Assembly: GCF_000346465.2 (NCBI RefSeq) | Contig: NC_034016.1 | Location: 20,075,548 to 20,139,547, forward strand | DNA length: 64,000 nt | Direction of reading: 5' to 3' | Origin: Prunus persica | Lineage: Eukaryota; Streptophyta; Magnoliopsida; Rosales; Rosaceae | Shown: positions 51,438 to 63,437 of the stretch, piece after piece | How positions within the stretch are numbered: position 1 is the first letter of the stretch | Layout: every line of letters starts with the position of its first letter | Position numbers and translations under genes: made by a program | Notes under the pieces: generated by a model | Seen by the model: only the letters and a program-made list of their open reading frames with translations | The model's database searches: none | What the model was told of the DNA's origin: nothing

Positions 51438-51987
51438 GATTTCTGCTCTGCTTCCACAAACACAGAGAGAGAAGAGAGAGAAGAGATCTGCAGATACTGA
51501 GGGAGGGAGGGAGGAGGGCGCCTATGTCGGTGGCGCTGAAATCTGAATCAATCAATCATTTTCAGTTCATTTCGTCCTTTCCTTGTGTAATCTTTTTTTC
51601 TTTTGTGTGGAAATATCTACTTCATTTCATTGGATGTCAAATTTTGGACTATATTTTCGTGTTGAACTTTTTTATCATAGTCTGGATCGGTCCATTATAA
51701 ACCCAATTAAAAGTTTCAACCAGGCCTTTTATTTTTTAAAAAAATTGGCTAAATTGCAAGGAGGGTCCAATATTGGATGATCCCATTTAGATTCTTCGGC
51801 CCATTACATCCAAGTCCGAGGGTCATCCTCTATTTAGATCTGCTTGCATGCATGACCTTCAAAACAACGGAACTTCTATAACGAGGAGTCGTTTTATGGT
51901 GAGGGTGCTATATATGGACTTTTATATTAGTAATATGTTTTATCTGAATTGTAACTTCACTTAAGTTTAATGAAATGATCTTGTGAC
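51438..51987. promoter_or_regulatory. Leader and promoter of the SETH3-type gene
   Basis: A purine-rich stretch with AGAGAGAAG and GGGAGGGAGG at about 51465-51515 (pyrimidine-rich on the gene's strand) is the probable 5' leader. No other gene was seen up to the hAT-like element. Confidence 0.45.
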
Positions 51988-52912
51988 CAATGGCGGACCC
52001 AGGAATTTTAATAGGATTGGGCTATTTTTTTTTTATTTTTTACAGGAGATATATTATAAACCTTTTTTTTTTCTTCATGAAACAAAAATGTGAATAAAAT
52101 TTTATAAATCAAACAAGGCCACATTACGAGGAAATATAACACAAAGAAGTACAAAATATAAATAAATACCAAATAAAAAATATTATTCAACTACTTGAGA
52201 TCCGAGTTGAGAAAGTTCCTCAGGAATTGAAGTATCAACATTATATGCAGAAGGTGTATGTGTATCCTTGTTATCGTTGCCCTTTTTTTTGAAGAATAGT
52301 TTTTCCTCTCTTTGTTGGTCTATTATCATCATGTGACATGATATCCTAACAAGAAATACTAGACACGAAAAATCATATATACTAATTAATAATTTAAGTT
52401 GCAAAAATAAAACATAACTAACAATCTCCAAAAGTTTTCACCCAAACCCTAAATCATAACAACTTAACAACAACAATTAAAATTGGAAATTGAGTATAAA
52501 AAAAAAAAAAAAAAAAAAGAGAAAAACTTACCAAGATTGATGAACCCACTGAAGATGGGTTGGTGCAATTTTTTAGAGGGGGAGAGCTATTTATTCTAGG
52601 CTCTGAAGGTTCAAATATGGCATTTTGGGTGGCTAGAAAAAAATTTCTGATGTTTGCTTCTAATCAAATTTATATAGGTTATGGATTGCATGTTTACTAT
52701 TTCCTATATGCTTCAAGAGTGGGCTTATTTCTACATAAAGACTTAGGCTTATTTTAAATAGAGGGTTAAACTATTATTTACTTTAGCTATATTTGGTTTA
52801 AACCACTAAAACTACACGCATAGAGAAAAAAATTTAATATAAAAAAATAAAAAAATAAAAAATTAAGCATTGGGCTGGAGCTCACTCCAGCCCAAGTGTA
52901 AATTCACCCTTG
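51988..52912. mobile_element. Non-autonomous hAT-like element, 925 bp
   Basis: A perfect 8-bp direct repeat CTTGTGAC flanks the element (51980-51987 and 52913-52920), the target-duplication length of the hAT superfamily. The ends CAATGGCGGA and TTCACCCTTG form an imperfect inverted repeat (7 of 10). A short palindrome around GGCTGGAGCTCACTCCAGCC lies near the right end (52873-52892). The interior is AT-rich with A and T runs, and no transposase domain is recognisable in the short reverse frame at 52183-52431. Intact flanking duplication suggests a fairly recent insertion. Confidence 0.75.
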
Positions 52913-53664
52913 CTTGTGACTAATATGAAGATCCACATGAGTGGTCCATATATAGCACCTTCACTATAGAATTTCACCTATAACGAGACGATGTGTTAAG
53001 GAGTTCAATCTAGTCGTTCAATAATAATTATATAATTGATCAGATGGCTATTAAGGAGTTTATTATAACCCCTCACTACAGTCTCCCTGTTAAAACACAC
53101 AGATCAAATGAAAAATTGAAAGGTGCGTTTAGATTAGAATCCCCAACACAGACAGGGCGTCAAGATTTCCATTGAGTGAATTCCTGGTTCGTTAGGTCAA
53201 CCCTAGCCGAGCAGGTCAAGCCTCCCTACACAGACAGCAGATTGAAATCATGCTCAGCTTTATCAAATCAATCGAGACAAACAGTTAAAAGTACTTACCA
53301 ACAATAAATCTATTTCAAAGCCCTAAAACAGTATAGAGATAAGATATATATGCCTTCCTCCCGCCAGCCACAGATGTTTGAAAAGGACATGATCGTGCGT
53401 TAATATATTTACAAATCCTGAAATGCAGAACCAAGAAGATTGTGGCTATGGGGTCATAATTTCTAGGGCATCTTTATACAATCTAAACTCACATGCAGCG
53501 AGAGAGTTGTACACTACACATACAGACACTCATTTATTGCATAACCTGTAAATCGCTCTATATAGAAATCAAATGAAACCTCCTTTTGTTTTTAGCTTCT
53601 GTTCTCTTCTTTACTTTGAGATAAAACCCTACTGTAGATCGCAAGCCCGAAAGGCAAGAAGAAA

Positions 53665-53864
53665 GAGCCTCATCTTCCAACGTGATATTTATTAATTTCT
53701 TTCTCATCAGTCTATTATTTCTGGCTTCCTTACGTACGTACGTGTACTCTCTCTCTCTCTCTCTGAGCCTCATCTTCCAACGTGATATTTATTCATTTCT
53801 TTCTCATCAATCTATTATTTCTGGCTTCCTTACGTACGTACGTTTACTCTCTCTCTCTCTCTGT
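53665..53864. repeat. Two tandem copies of a 100-bp unit
   Basis: Copy 1 starts at 53665 and copy 2 at 53765, both beginning GAGCCTCATCTTCCAACGTG. They differ at about three positions apart from CT-tract length. Each unit contains TACGTACGTACGT and ends in a (CT)n tract, so the duplication probably arose by unequal pairing at the CT repeat. Chance open frames in both copies encode repeated peptides and should not be taken as a gene. Confidence 0.92.
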
Positions 53865-54007
53865 GAAAAAAGCCAGCTATAATATATATCATCTACCATG
53901 CATGGTGTCCTTTCGCCAAAATCTCTGCATGCATCACTGTGCATATAAATATATATGCAAGGAGGCACTAGGCACAAGCAGGCTAGACGATTAAGGCCCC
54001 TAAATTG

Positions 54008-54161
54008 CAGTGGCGAAGCTAGAATCTAAATATTAGGGCGGCCCATAGTTGAAAAGATGTGAAATTACATACCGATTTCCAAGTTTTATATAAAAACTTT
54101 AATGGAATTCATGAGTTCTCATGAGGGGCCACAATCACCTCTGTGTGTGGCTCCGCCCCTG
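54008..54161. mobile_element. hAT-like MITE, 154 bp
   Basis: Ends CAGTGGCGAAGCTAG and GTGGCTCCGCCCCTG form an inverted repeat matching at 11 of 15 positions. Flanks CTAAATTG (54000-54007) and CCAAATTG (54162-54169) differ at one of 8 bases, as expected for an aged 8-bp target duplication. The surrounding GGCCCC-containing sequence (53993-54180) reads through if the element is removed. No coding capacity. Confidence 0.65.
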
Positions 54162-54931
54162 CCAAATTGGAAGGGGCCCCAATTTTTATAAACCCTTATA
54201 TGTAATTACCTATGTTATTTAAAAATATATATTATGCATGTATTATGTAAAGTTGATTGATACTTTTGCATCGAAAAATGTAAGACGAATGATATTTAAG
54301 TGATGTTTTAATGTCTTTTATAAAGTTGTTGTGTAAATTACATATTGTTAATTTGTTTCTTAGATGTATATACTGTTTTTTTATATTTTAAATTTAGCCA
54401 AAGAAAATCACATAAATATACATATAAATTTGAAGCCCTCATTTAAGTTGTTCGCTTAAGGCCTCCAAAACGTACAACCGCCACTGCATATATGTACAAT
54501 ATATGATCTGAAGACTAAATTAATAGTTAGGTAGGAGAAGAGATCGATCATGCATATATGGTGGTCCAGGAAACCCTGTTCGTTTTCGTTGGATAATTGG
54601 TCAGCCAAAATAATATAGTACGCAGTTTTAATAGTCAAAACCTAAAAGGACGTAAAGAATTTATGCCAACTCATTGTTGTACTACCACTTGTTGTGCCTA
54701 CATATTATACAGTTAAACAAAAATTCGAAAGCTAGGGTTTTTTATTCTTCTAAACTTTTAAGACATGTTTGCTAATTAAGAATCGGGATAAACAAGAATC
54801 GGAATAATCATGAACCATATTAAGGAGGAATCGGAGTCATGCATTTCATTTAAGTTTATGGAGTAATTTGACCCAAAAAAAAAGGCTACACAAAGCTAAA
54901 TTTGCAACAGGGAATCAATTTGAGCCTTCTT

Positions 54932-54987
54932 TTTTTTATTCAAAAACATATATGTTGTTTTTTTATTCAAAAACATATATGTTGTTT
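54932..54987. repeat. 27-bp tandem duplication
   Basis: A unit containing ATTCAAAAACATATATGTTG occurs twice with a 27-bp period. Each unit holds the small palindrome AACATATATGTT. Length alone suggests replication slippage in AT-rich DNA. Confidence 0.85.
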
Positions 54988-57169
54988 TTTAAAGACAAAC
55001 TATTTTTTGTAGTAATTAATCACACATATATAGAGTAAAGAAGACAAAACGAAAGTACCATCTCACAGAATGTATGTGATGTGGCCCCGCGCTATATGTG
55101 ATGCTTCACAGGCTTCCTCAACCTGACAGTTTCACAGTGACGCGGCATTGTCAACATACGAAACTATCAAGCATGAAAATGGCCCCTCCTAATACTTCTT
55201 CCTTCCTCTCACTTCTTAGTTAGAGAAGAACCAAATATTTCTTGACCAAGTCAATATCAATCTTCATAAAAGCCATGTCAACCTGTCGTAATTTATGGCA
55301 GATACTTAGGCTTTCGAGTTGTGCTTCATGTTGTACGACTCGATGGCGAAATGAATTATCATGCAATGTTCTTTAACTTTCCGATGTGAAACAATACTGA
55401 TAAATATTCTCAATAAGTCCCTTTACGTGTAACGTCACTCAAGTTTATACTATATATGAAGGACTTGGTTCCACCCAAAAATACACTCCGAACAGTAATC
55501 AAAGCCCTTTTTTCTCTGTTCAAATAGTACGTGTTTATTATTGGTGGTTTTGAAATGGTATTAGGTTTTTGTCATTTGGGTACATGTTCCATGTTTTTTG
55601 ATCCACAGTACAATCAAATAAAATTACATGGCAGAATATCCTGTTTTCATTACTTACTTCAATACGACATGACATGTCCTCATGTTTTTTGACCTAAATA
55701 ATAAATAAATAAATTACAACAAAACAAGAAAAAAAACGGAGAGCAAGAAATTTCCCCTCTCGGATCAAAAGCCCATATGAGTGTGCGTACGGTGAGAAAG
55801 TCCAATACAACACCGCTAAAAAGAGGGAGGCTGTAGGACCCACACATTGCCCTTAACATTTTGACTCATTAGGGCCCATTTGAATGGAGACGAGATAAAA
55901 ATTTGAAATTACACAAGTGATGGGGACGCGACAACAATCTCGTACGGTTCACGGCAACCGAAGCCAACGCAAAGAAGGGCCGAGATGGTGCCACGTAATG
56001 GTATCGGAGATGGGGTTAGCGGTGGAGATCTAGTGTTGGAACGAGGCGAAAAGCAAAGGAGCATAAATGTTACTATAACCGACATTAGAGACAGGTGTAC
56101 ACGTGAGTTTGCACGGTTGGAAGGTCCTGATTGGGTCCTACTTTGTCCGTCGTGTTCAAGGTCCAGTCGAATTGACCGTAGATTGCGGGATTCTCGTACC
56201 GGAAATATAGAGGAGCACTCTGAGAGTTTTATTTACTTCACATTTTCACCTAGTTGATGATAAAGTCCATCAATTGAACTCAAATGGTTTGAAGGGATAT
56301 ATATCACACATTGTTCATGGTTAAAAAAAAATTATCGAGAGAGCAAGATGAAGCTCACACGCCACTTGAATAGTTGCTCGTAGCTTTTTCACTATCTCGA
56401 TGCACCAGTGTGATTCGAATGTAAAATATCTTTCAACATTAATGTAACAAAAAGTAATAGTTACAAATATTTTACGTTGTTGGTCAATTAGATTATATAT
56501 GAATGACACGTGACATGCATTTACAGTTTTAAAGATTGTCTCGTTAATAGACTCGGAAAAATGTTAACCTAAAACTTCACATGAGCGGATGACTATGATG
56601 AGATCGAAGGGTACTTTCTAATTACCAAAACTAATGATAATGTAATTAATCCTTAATTACTAACTGCATACCATTTTTTTTCCCCAAACGAATCTGTATC
56701 TGAGTCATGACGGTGATCACAAAATTCATAGTATTTGGTACCCAAAAGTGAACAAAATGTAATAAATTCAGTAATAATTCTAGCTAGATATAAAGGCAGG
56801 TGGTGGCCAAGCATATATTTGGAGGTGAGAATTTAATTTCTGGTAGCTGCAAGAAAGAATTATTACATGAATTGATTGTCGGGCTAGCTTTTGTAGACAA
56901 CACGTGTGGGGTAGGATTAATAGTTAGTTGGAGTGCCGCGCAAGCTTAAGTCATGTGGCCGGAGGCTGGGTGTGTTTGTGTTATTAATTAATTTGGGGCA
57001 TGGCTCAGCTAAGCTACATCCAAGAGCAGAAAAGGGCGAGACGTCCTTTCTCCTTTGGAGGTTTCAAGAGCAGAAAAATTTGTGTGAAATGAAAAAGAAA
57101 TATATCGAACGGTAATTAAAAATTGCAAAAAAGTGTTACTCTCATTTCACACAACTTTTTTCTCATTTT

Positions 57170-57172
<3 letters not shown>

Positions 57173-57208
<36 letters not shown>
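57173..57208. repeat. (GA)n microsatellite
   Basis: Eighteen uninterrupted GA units in intergenic DNA. Confidence 0.95.
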
Positions 57209-57211
<3 letters not shown>

Positions 57212-57730
57212 AAATGGACCAATCCTTCACAGACTCACAGGCTTAAATCATGCATGCGATATAGCACATCAAGTTATGGGGAAGGTAAATTTTATGGCAG
57301 CCTTAATTACTGCCAGTTTAAGTTGGCCTCTATTGCCCGATTTGTTCTGCTGCATGCTCCTGCCCCATTGTACAGTTAAAGTACTGCTGCTGCACAGTAA
57401 ATCAATTAAAACCCAAAAATATTGTTTTTTGTTTTCCCAATTTTACACATGATTTGATCACGCAGACATCTCTTTCTCTGATATAAAAGAATTATTTGAT
57501 AATTTGTACCAATAAATAGCACAATTCATTGATAAATTGATACATAATGGAAAATTAGGGTGGTAGATTTCAATTGGTTGCGGAGAGAGAAGTAATTAAT
57601 GAACAAATAGTTACTTTTATTGCCTCAAGGTAGTTGGATTACTACTGGTTAGAAGTCCGGATGCAGCTGACACATTATTTATTCAATCATGGCAAAATAA
57701 TTTAACTGCAAGCACATAATTTAGTCATGG

Positions 57731-57800
57731 CCAAAAAAAGGGATTCGAACACGAGACCTCGACTACATAAATAATTGCACTTAATCGCTTAAATACATTC
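57731..57800 (-). mobile_element. tRNA-like SINE remnant (tentative)
   Basis: On the minus strand GTGTTCGAATCCC at about 57733-57746 is a good RNA polymerase III B box. An A-box-like stretch (TTTAAGCGATTAAGTG) lies about 40 bases before it. No cloverleaf can be drawn, so a decayed SINE is more likely than a tRNA gene. Confidence 0.35.
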
Positions 57801-59710
57801 CACTCAAAATTACTTGTGACTAATATTATTTGTGGTGTTCTACACTTTTGACCCATCTTTTATTTGAAGCAGCACACAGCAGGTTCTGATAGTGATAGTC
57901 CCCTAACTTATTGGTGGACACGCAGTCGGCTTCACTAATTTAGGACAATTATTTCATCCATGACGGAGTGGCATATTTGGTCATTTTGACTAGAAAATCA
58001 ATAATCTCCAGTCACTCAGAGAGATTCTTTAGGATACTGCCTTCACTACCATTGAAAAAGCTAGGTCCATCTAGAAGTTCTTGTCGGTTGACCTTCCATA
58101 AATTACATGCACGATAATATATGGCAATGGTAAGAGTAATAATAATAATAATAATTAAGAGTAACATTTTTGAGAAATAAATCACAAGTTTATTTTTTCG
58201 ACCCAAAAAAAAAAAAAAAATCACAAGAAAAGAACTCGAATGAGAAGATTCTGATATAGCATGCATGCTTCATTTTTTGCGATTAAGGAATTAATTAGCA
58301 CCATATCAAGTTTTAATCATCTACCTTAACACGAAATCGATCGACACATAGGAAGATTACTCAATCGCTCAAGTGGAATCACTTGTACTATACTAACTCG
58401 TGCATGATGAATCGCTTAGACAAACTCGATTTGTAATGTTTATACGGTTGTGAAGAAATTTTTTGGTGTGACAATCATGTTGTCGTCAATTCATTAATGT
58501 TATAACACTTATATCTAATAATTAATAGTATATATATCCTCGTTCAAGAAATATCGACTTTGTCAGTCATCCATTAATAACATCACGCGTATGTATGCAA
58601 ATCCTAATTAATGCGGTCTGAATGAGAAACAAAATAAGTAATAGTGCATATGAGAAAGTACAACAGTCAATAAGAAACAAAATAATTATATGTTTTCACC
58701 CTGCCCCCAACAAACCAGAAGCAGAAACCAGAGAAATGAAAAAAGTTAAACACACGGGTAAAATGGTTGTATGTTTCGAGCTAATGTGGTCATAATAAGA
58801 TCAAGGCACACCTTTGCATATTTCTGCTTCGCAAACATACCAGACACCTAGCATGCATGCTCAAGTTAACAAAATCATGAAAGCCTCTTACACATGAAAA
58901 TGTTTTCCAATGAAGAACACGGGGGAAAAAAAACGATATCAGGAAATGCAAAACCATAAAAAAAACAAGGTCGGATCTGAATGAGAGACAATGAAGATAT
59001 ATATAGGAGTATATTATCTCTATGAATTAAGAAGGATATAATATCCCGCAGAGGTCTTCTGTTTTGACTGAAGTGATTATATACATGAGGAAAAAAAGAA
59101 CAAAAAGAAGAAACGCTTGCTAATTAGCACAACATACACTCATGAAGATGAAGTATATCAAAGTCATATTGGGGGTGGGTGCTGCTATATATGTGTAGAA
59201 GTACTCCATTTCACCTTTAATTTTAGCACACATGGAGATGATTGAATTATTGAATACATATCTTATATGTACATAAATTCAAAAAATTCGGATTCTCTGC
59301 TTTGTTTTTGGTTGACCTTTAATTTTAAACGCGTTTTAGAAATTCAAGAGTGTGCGGTCACATAGATATGTAATGTATAGCTATAGTTGAAACAAGCAAA
59401 AACAAGATGAAAAGAAATAGACAGTCCAAATCAAGCATTACAAAGACATACACCAAAAGCTTAAGTTTGTCTATGTTAGATAATCGAGACCTATAATACG
59501 TATTATGTCAGATAATCACTAAATCGAACTTAAAAACTTAAACGGTCGGAAAATGAATCACCAATCTAGTAATGTATATCAAGCTATACTCTTTGAAGAA
59601 AGTGCGCAGTTCCTGAGAGGAGGTGTTTCAGAAAAAGTAATTAATGGACCTTATAAGTAGTAGTGAAAATTCGTTATCAAACCTTAATAAAATAATTGAT
59701 CTTGTCAAAT

Positions 59711-59730
59711 GAGAGAGAGAGAGAGAGAGA
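59711..59730. repeat. (GA)10 microsatellite
   Basis: Ten GA units about 1.9 kb beyond the 3' end of the ALOG gene. Confidence 0.9.
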
Positions 59731-60295
59731 TCCGATGACATGATAAAGTTGATGGTAGCTTTTGATCCATATTTTAGTAATAAACTGGTATGTTGATGGA
59801 ATCTAAAACATACCATAGAAAATAATCCTATGTTGGACCGAAATGATTAGAAGTATGAATAGATCCTCTAAGAGTTAAAGTGCTCCTTGATGCCCCACTA
59901 CTTAAACTCAGACGGGAAAATAAGGTTTTTTTTTCTTTCCCTAGCTACCACCACCTATCCTACGTAACCATTTGTTAAATAATTCTAAGCTAATTTCTTC
60001 ACCTAAATAATGAGCACTTTAATTATAGAAATTAAATTATTAGGAATTTTGACACAGCCTTGTCCAATCACAGACAAGCTGTCGGCCAGATTGAATAATT
60101 TAAAACACTATTTCCCTCAATTTCCTATAGCTCGACTTGTACTTTTGAACCAACTATAACTAGCAAGCAGCAGCAGACATATATATTTTTTGCCTGATTA
60201 GCTATAGCATCAAAATATGGCAAAGTATTGGATGCAAAGCTTTGCCTTCTTTTGTAGATTAATGCTTATTTTATTAACCAGGTTTCACGAAATTG

Positions 60296-60300
<5 letters not shown>

Positions 60301-60344
<44 letters not shown>
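60301..60344. repeat. (CT)22 microsatellite
   Basis: Twenty-two uninterrupted CT units, 1.25 kb beyond the ALOG stop codon. Confidence 0.95.
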
Positions 60345-60347
<3 letters not shown>

Positions 60348-61596
60348 GCAGACTTTGCAGTATTCCACTATTTCTGTTTGGTTCAGTAACATCTGACTAT
60401 CTGAGACTGATATGACAAATAAGGAAAGTCGCATATGACAAATAAGGGTTCATGCTCCACCCATAATATATCACAAAAGTAATTAATTGGATGAAATATA
60501 TAGCTCTTCATGATCAATCTCTCTAATTACAATTAGCTCATAATCTGACAAGACCAGATTAGACAGACATAAACCATATTTGAATCAAATTACCTCGTTG
60601 TACATGTGAGCTTCTAATGTCTAAAAGTTTTGTTTAAGTTTTGCACACAAGAAGAAGGAGAAGGCAAGGCATGTATGAATCAACCTATTCCTAAGACAGT
60701 AAAGTAGGAAAAGGTAGGAACATGGACAAGAGGGAAGCTAAGGGAAGTCAGAGATAAAGAGAGACTTGTCTGACAAAATGTACCAATCTGCAATACACAA
60801 AAGCATTCAAAAGAAAAGTATATATATTATATATAGTGCTGCAAAGACATATCTGACAACATATATATATATATGATCCTTGTGTAAAGTCCTTTCATAC
60901 TTTAGCACGTATGAAGGAAAAAAAAAACTGAGTTAACTTGGAGTTTCCAGCACCAGCTTTCGAGAAATTTTTAGTATGTTTTACCCAAGGCTGCAAATCT
61001 GTGGGTTTATAGGGATGCATGAAAAAAGAAACAAAAGAAGAGAAAAAATGCATAAAAACCAAAACAAAATTATTAGAAAAATACTTTTCAAATGAATTAT
61101 ATTTTTCTTTTTGTGTTTTTGATATAAATTATTTTTACAACAAATTATGATGTGTCAAACCATGATTTCCAGAAAAGGATGCAAGCAGTAACCAAAGTAT
61201 TATGCTAAGTTGGATACGGACTAACCATGGAAACAGAAGCAAGAAGTACAAAGTATAAATACTAACAAACAGTGGTGTACTGTGTGCACATCGAGAAGAG
61301 GCTCAATCATAATATCCAACAGAATATGGATCTAATTAAGTAAAGGTTTGCTTTTAGTCAAAGCAAAGCAGACAGATTATAGTAACACAGAATTAATTGA
61401 TGAAAAACGCAGGTCTGTCTCTAGCTAAGCTTAGCAGTGGCTACCAACAACCACTTGATATCATAAAATTAACTAAAACCCTAATTAACAATAACATCCA
61501 AATACCACCACACAAGTCTTAAAAAGCGTAATTTAAATATATAAAGACGGTACCCTCATATCTTCATTGGTCGTAACAGTAGCTTGCTTTGACTTT

Positions 61597-62241
61597 TTAT
61601 TGACCTGGATGGTGATGAACTGTCGGCGGCAGTGGGGGAGGCGGCAGCTGCTGCGGCAACGGTGGCCTCTTCCGCTTCTTCTTCTCGTAGCTGATGCCTC
61701 TTGCTTTCGACTGCAAATCACGAACCTCGCGAAGGTAAAGTCGAACGGCTCGAGCCCCAAACGGGTTGGCTTCGGGCTTGCCTCCGTTTTCTTCAAAGGC
61801 GGCTCGAAGGCGCCCGATTAGGGCGTCGAGGCTGCCCCATGCCTGGCGGAGTGGGCAGGGGCAAGGAGCCGGAGGGTTCGGGTGCCCGTAGAAGGGGCAG
61901 ATGGGGGTGTGGACCTTGGTCTTGCCGAACTGATCGAGGTAGCGGAGGAATTCGAGGACGTGGGCCCCGCTGCACCGGGAGAGGGAGAGCGGGGGGCGGT
62001 GGTTCTTGAGGTATTGGCCGAAGGTGTTCCAGTCGCGCCGCTTTTGGTTCTCGTAGCGGCTGCTGGAAGCAGGAGATGAAGAAGAAGAAGAAGATGAGGT
62101 TCCAGCTACTCCTGCTGCTGAGGCTAGAGTAGTAGCAGGGTTCATTGAGCTTGTGTTGATAATTAGGTTATTGCTTGATGCCATGTTCATCTCATGGTGA
62201 TGAGAGTTGGAACCTCCATCCATGTCTTGGATTGAATCCAT
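61597..62241 (-). CDS. ALOG-domain transcription regulator, LSH3/LSH4-like
   Basis: A single-exon gene of 214 residues, typical for the family. Residues 1-60 are low-complexity (His, Asn, Ser-rich). The ALOG domain is at about 61-185, starting [17 protein letters not shown], with a zinc-ribbon-like insert using Cys115, His120, Cys127 and Cys129, then [14 protein letters not shown] and [16 protein letters not shown] nuclear signal KKKRKR is at 187-192, followed by a Pro-rich tail. ALOG proteins (LSH/OBO in Arabidopsis, G1 in rice, TMF in tomato) act in the nucleus and control meristem maturation and organ boundaries. I judge LSH3/LSH4 the closest group from the [10 protein letters not shown] end, from memory. 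GA/CT microsatellites flank the gene on both sides. Confidence 0.95.
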   Translation of the reverse strand: MDSIQDMDGGSNSHHHEMNMASSNNLIINTSSMNPATTLASAAGVAGTSSSSSSSSPASSSRYENQKRRDWNTFGQYLKNHRPPLSLSRCSGAHVLEFLRYLDQFGKTKVHTPICPFYGHPNPPAPCPCPLRQAWGSLDALIGRLRAAFEENGGKPEANPFGARAVRLYLREVRDLQSKARGISYEKKKRKRPPLPQQLPPPPLPPTVHHHPGQ

Positions 62242-62309
62242 GGAATTAAGTTGTTTTTTGCTTTGTTTTTGTTTGAAGAACTCTTGATTTCTTGTTCTAG
62301 GGTTTCTTC

Positions 62310-62312
<3 letters not shown>

Positions 62313-62352
<40 letters not shown>
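62313..62352. repeat. (GA)n microsatellite in the ALOG gene leader
   Basis: Twenty AG units, 72 bases upstream of the start codon, pyrimidine-rich on the gene's strand. Such CT-rich leader tracts are frequent in plant genes and are candidate BBR/BPC binding sites. Confidence 0.95.
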
Positions 62353-62357
<5 letters not shown>

Positions 62358-62859
62358 ATAATTTGTGAAGCTAGCAGTACTGAGATGAGTCTATGTTGGC
62401 TATGGTTTTATAATTATGAAAACAAGTAAGCCAAGCACACTGATGAAGAAAGAGATCGAAAGAAGACAAAAGTTCTGATTAATTGATTGATATTACAGGA
62501 TTTCCATTTTCTGAAAAGAGGTAGAGGGAGGGAGGAAGAGAGAGAAGGAAAGGAACTGGAAATGGTGAAGCAAAAGAAGATTTTGATGTTGGTGAAGAGA
62601 GTTGATGAGATTGATGGGAGAGTACAAGCTGATAGAGGGCCACTGTTGCTCTTGACGACTCTCTCTTTCTTGTGGGTGTTTTGTTTGGTTTGATTGAGCA
62701 ATATTACTATACAGAGATTTGGGAGGCTCTGGTTTTCTGATGGATAATTGTGCGCAGCTTTGGTTTCTTAAAATGTTAAGGGGCTGGTTTTCCCTAAAAA
62801 GGGTGGAGAAAACTCAACTGTTAATCAGGGATGATTACAATTATTCTTCTTCTCCTTCT

Positions 62860-62862
<3 letters not shown>

Positions 62863-62908
<46 letters not shown>
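62863..62908. repeat. (GA)n microsatellite in the ALOG promoter
   Basis: About 22 GA units followed by an A-run, roughly 620 bp upstream of the ATG. Confidence 0.95.
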
Positions 62909-62912
<4 letters not shown>

Positions 62913-63386
62913 AAATTTGTGTTTTAGGGCTTTTTTGTGAAAATGGAAAGGGAGTTTGGACAGTAGGTTGAAATGGAGACAGGAAAAAGTTTGAAGGGGG
63001 TAAAATTAAGGGAATAACATGATTTTGTTTCTTGACCCTTGTTGTATAATGAATTGAATGACAGTTCCTTTTCTAAAATGACAAGAATGCCCTTGTCAAA
63101 ATTTAATTTCTCTCCCACTTTTCTTCTCCTAAATTCAAACTTTAACTTCTGACACATGAATTCGGTCCCATCTCGCCTTTAAAACACTTGAACTAGTGAC
63201 CTATGTATGGAATCCCCGTGGGTTCTGATTTTTTGCACAACACCCTACTGTGAGTCACTAAAAAGGTTTTGGAAACTAGGACATGAACTGTGCCCATATT
63301 TGAATAGTTTTACACTCACATCTCTGATGATTAAACACAAAATAAGAGATGAAGTTTTGAGCAAATGTAAGATCATCTTATTTATC

Positions 63387-63390
<4 letters not shown>

Positions 63391-63435
<45 letters not shown>
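63391..63435. repeat. (CT)n microsatellite in the ALOG promoter
   Basis: About 22 CT units, roughly 1.15 kb upstream of the ATG. Confidence 0.95.

Positions 63436-63437
<2 letters not shown>

Larger units (their letters stand above)
52921..61596. other. Gene-poor 8.7-kb intergenic stretch
   Basis: No supported gene. It includes a 100-bp tandem duplication, a hAT-like MITE, a 27-bp tandem duplication at about 54932-54987, GA/CT microsatellites and a tRNA-like remnant near 57740. The 90-residue frame at 55985-56257 lies in a locally less AT-rich patch but has no known domain. The right end is the 3' flank of the ALOG gene. Confidence 0.45.

Noticed and set aside
50860..51546. 228-residue open frame on the plus strand
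   Set aside because: It is antisense to the GC-rich first exon of the SETH3-type gene, has a composition expected of a shadow frame (Arg/Glu-rich) and no known domain.
53558..53994. Overlapping small open frames with repeated peptides on both strands
   Set aside because: They arise from the 100-bp tandem duplication and CT tracts, not from a repeat protein.
55985..56257. 90-residue plus-strand open frame in a locally less AT-rich patch
   Set aside because: No recognisable domain, no neighbouring exons or promoter signals. It could be a decayed exon, but nothing supports it.
61701..62079. Plus-strand Gly/Arg-rich frames
   Set aside because: Antisense shadows of the ALOG coding sequence.
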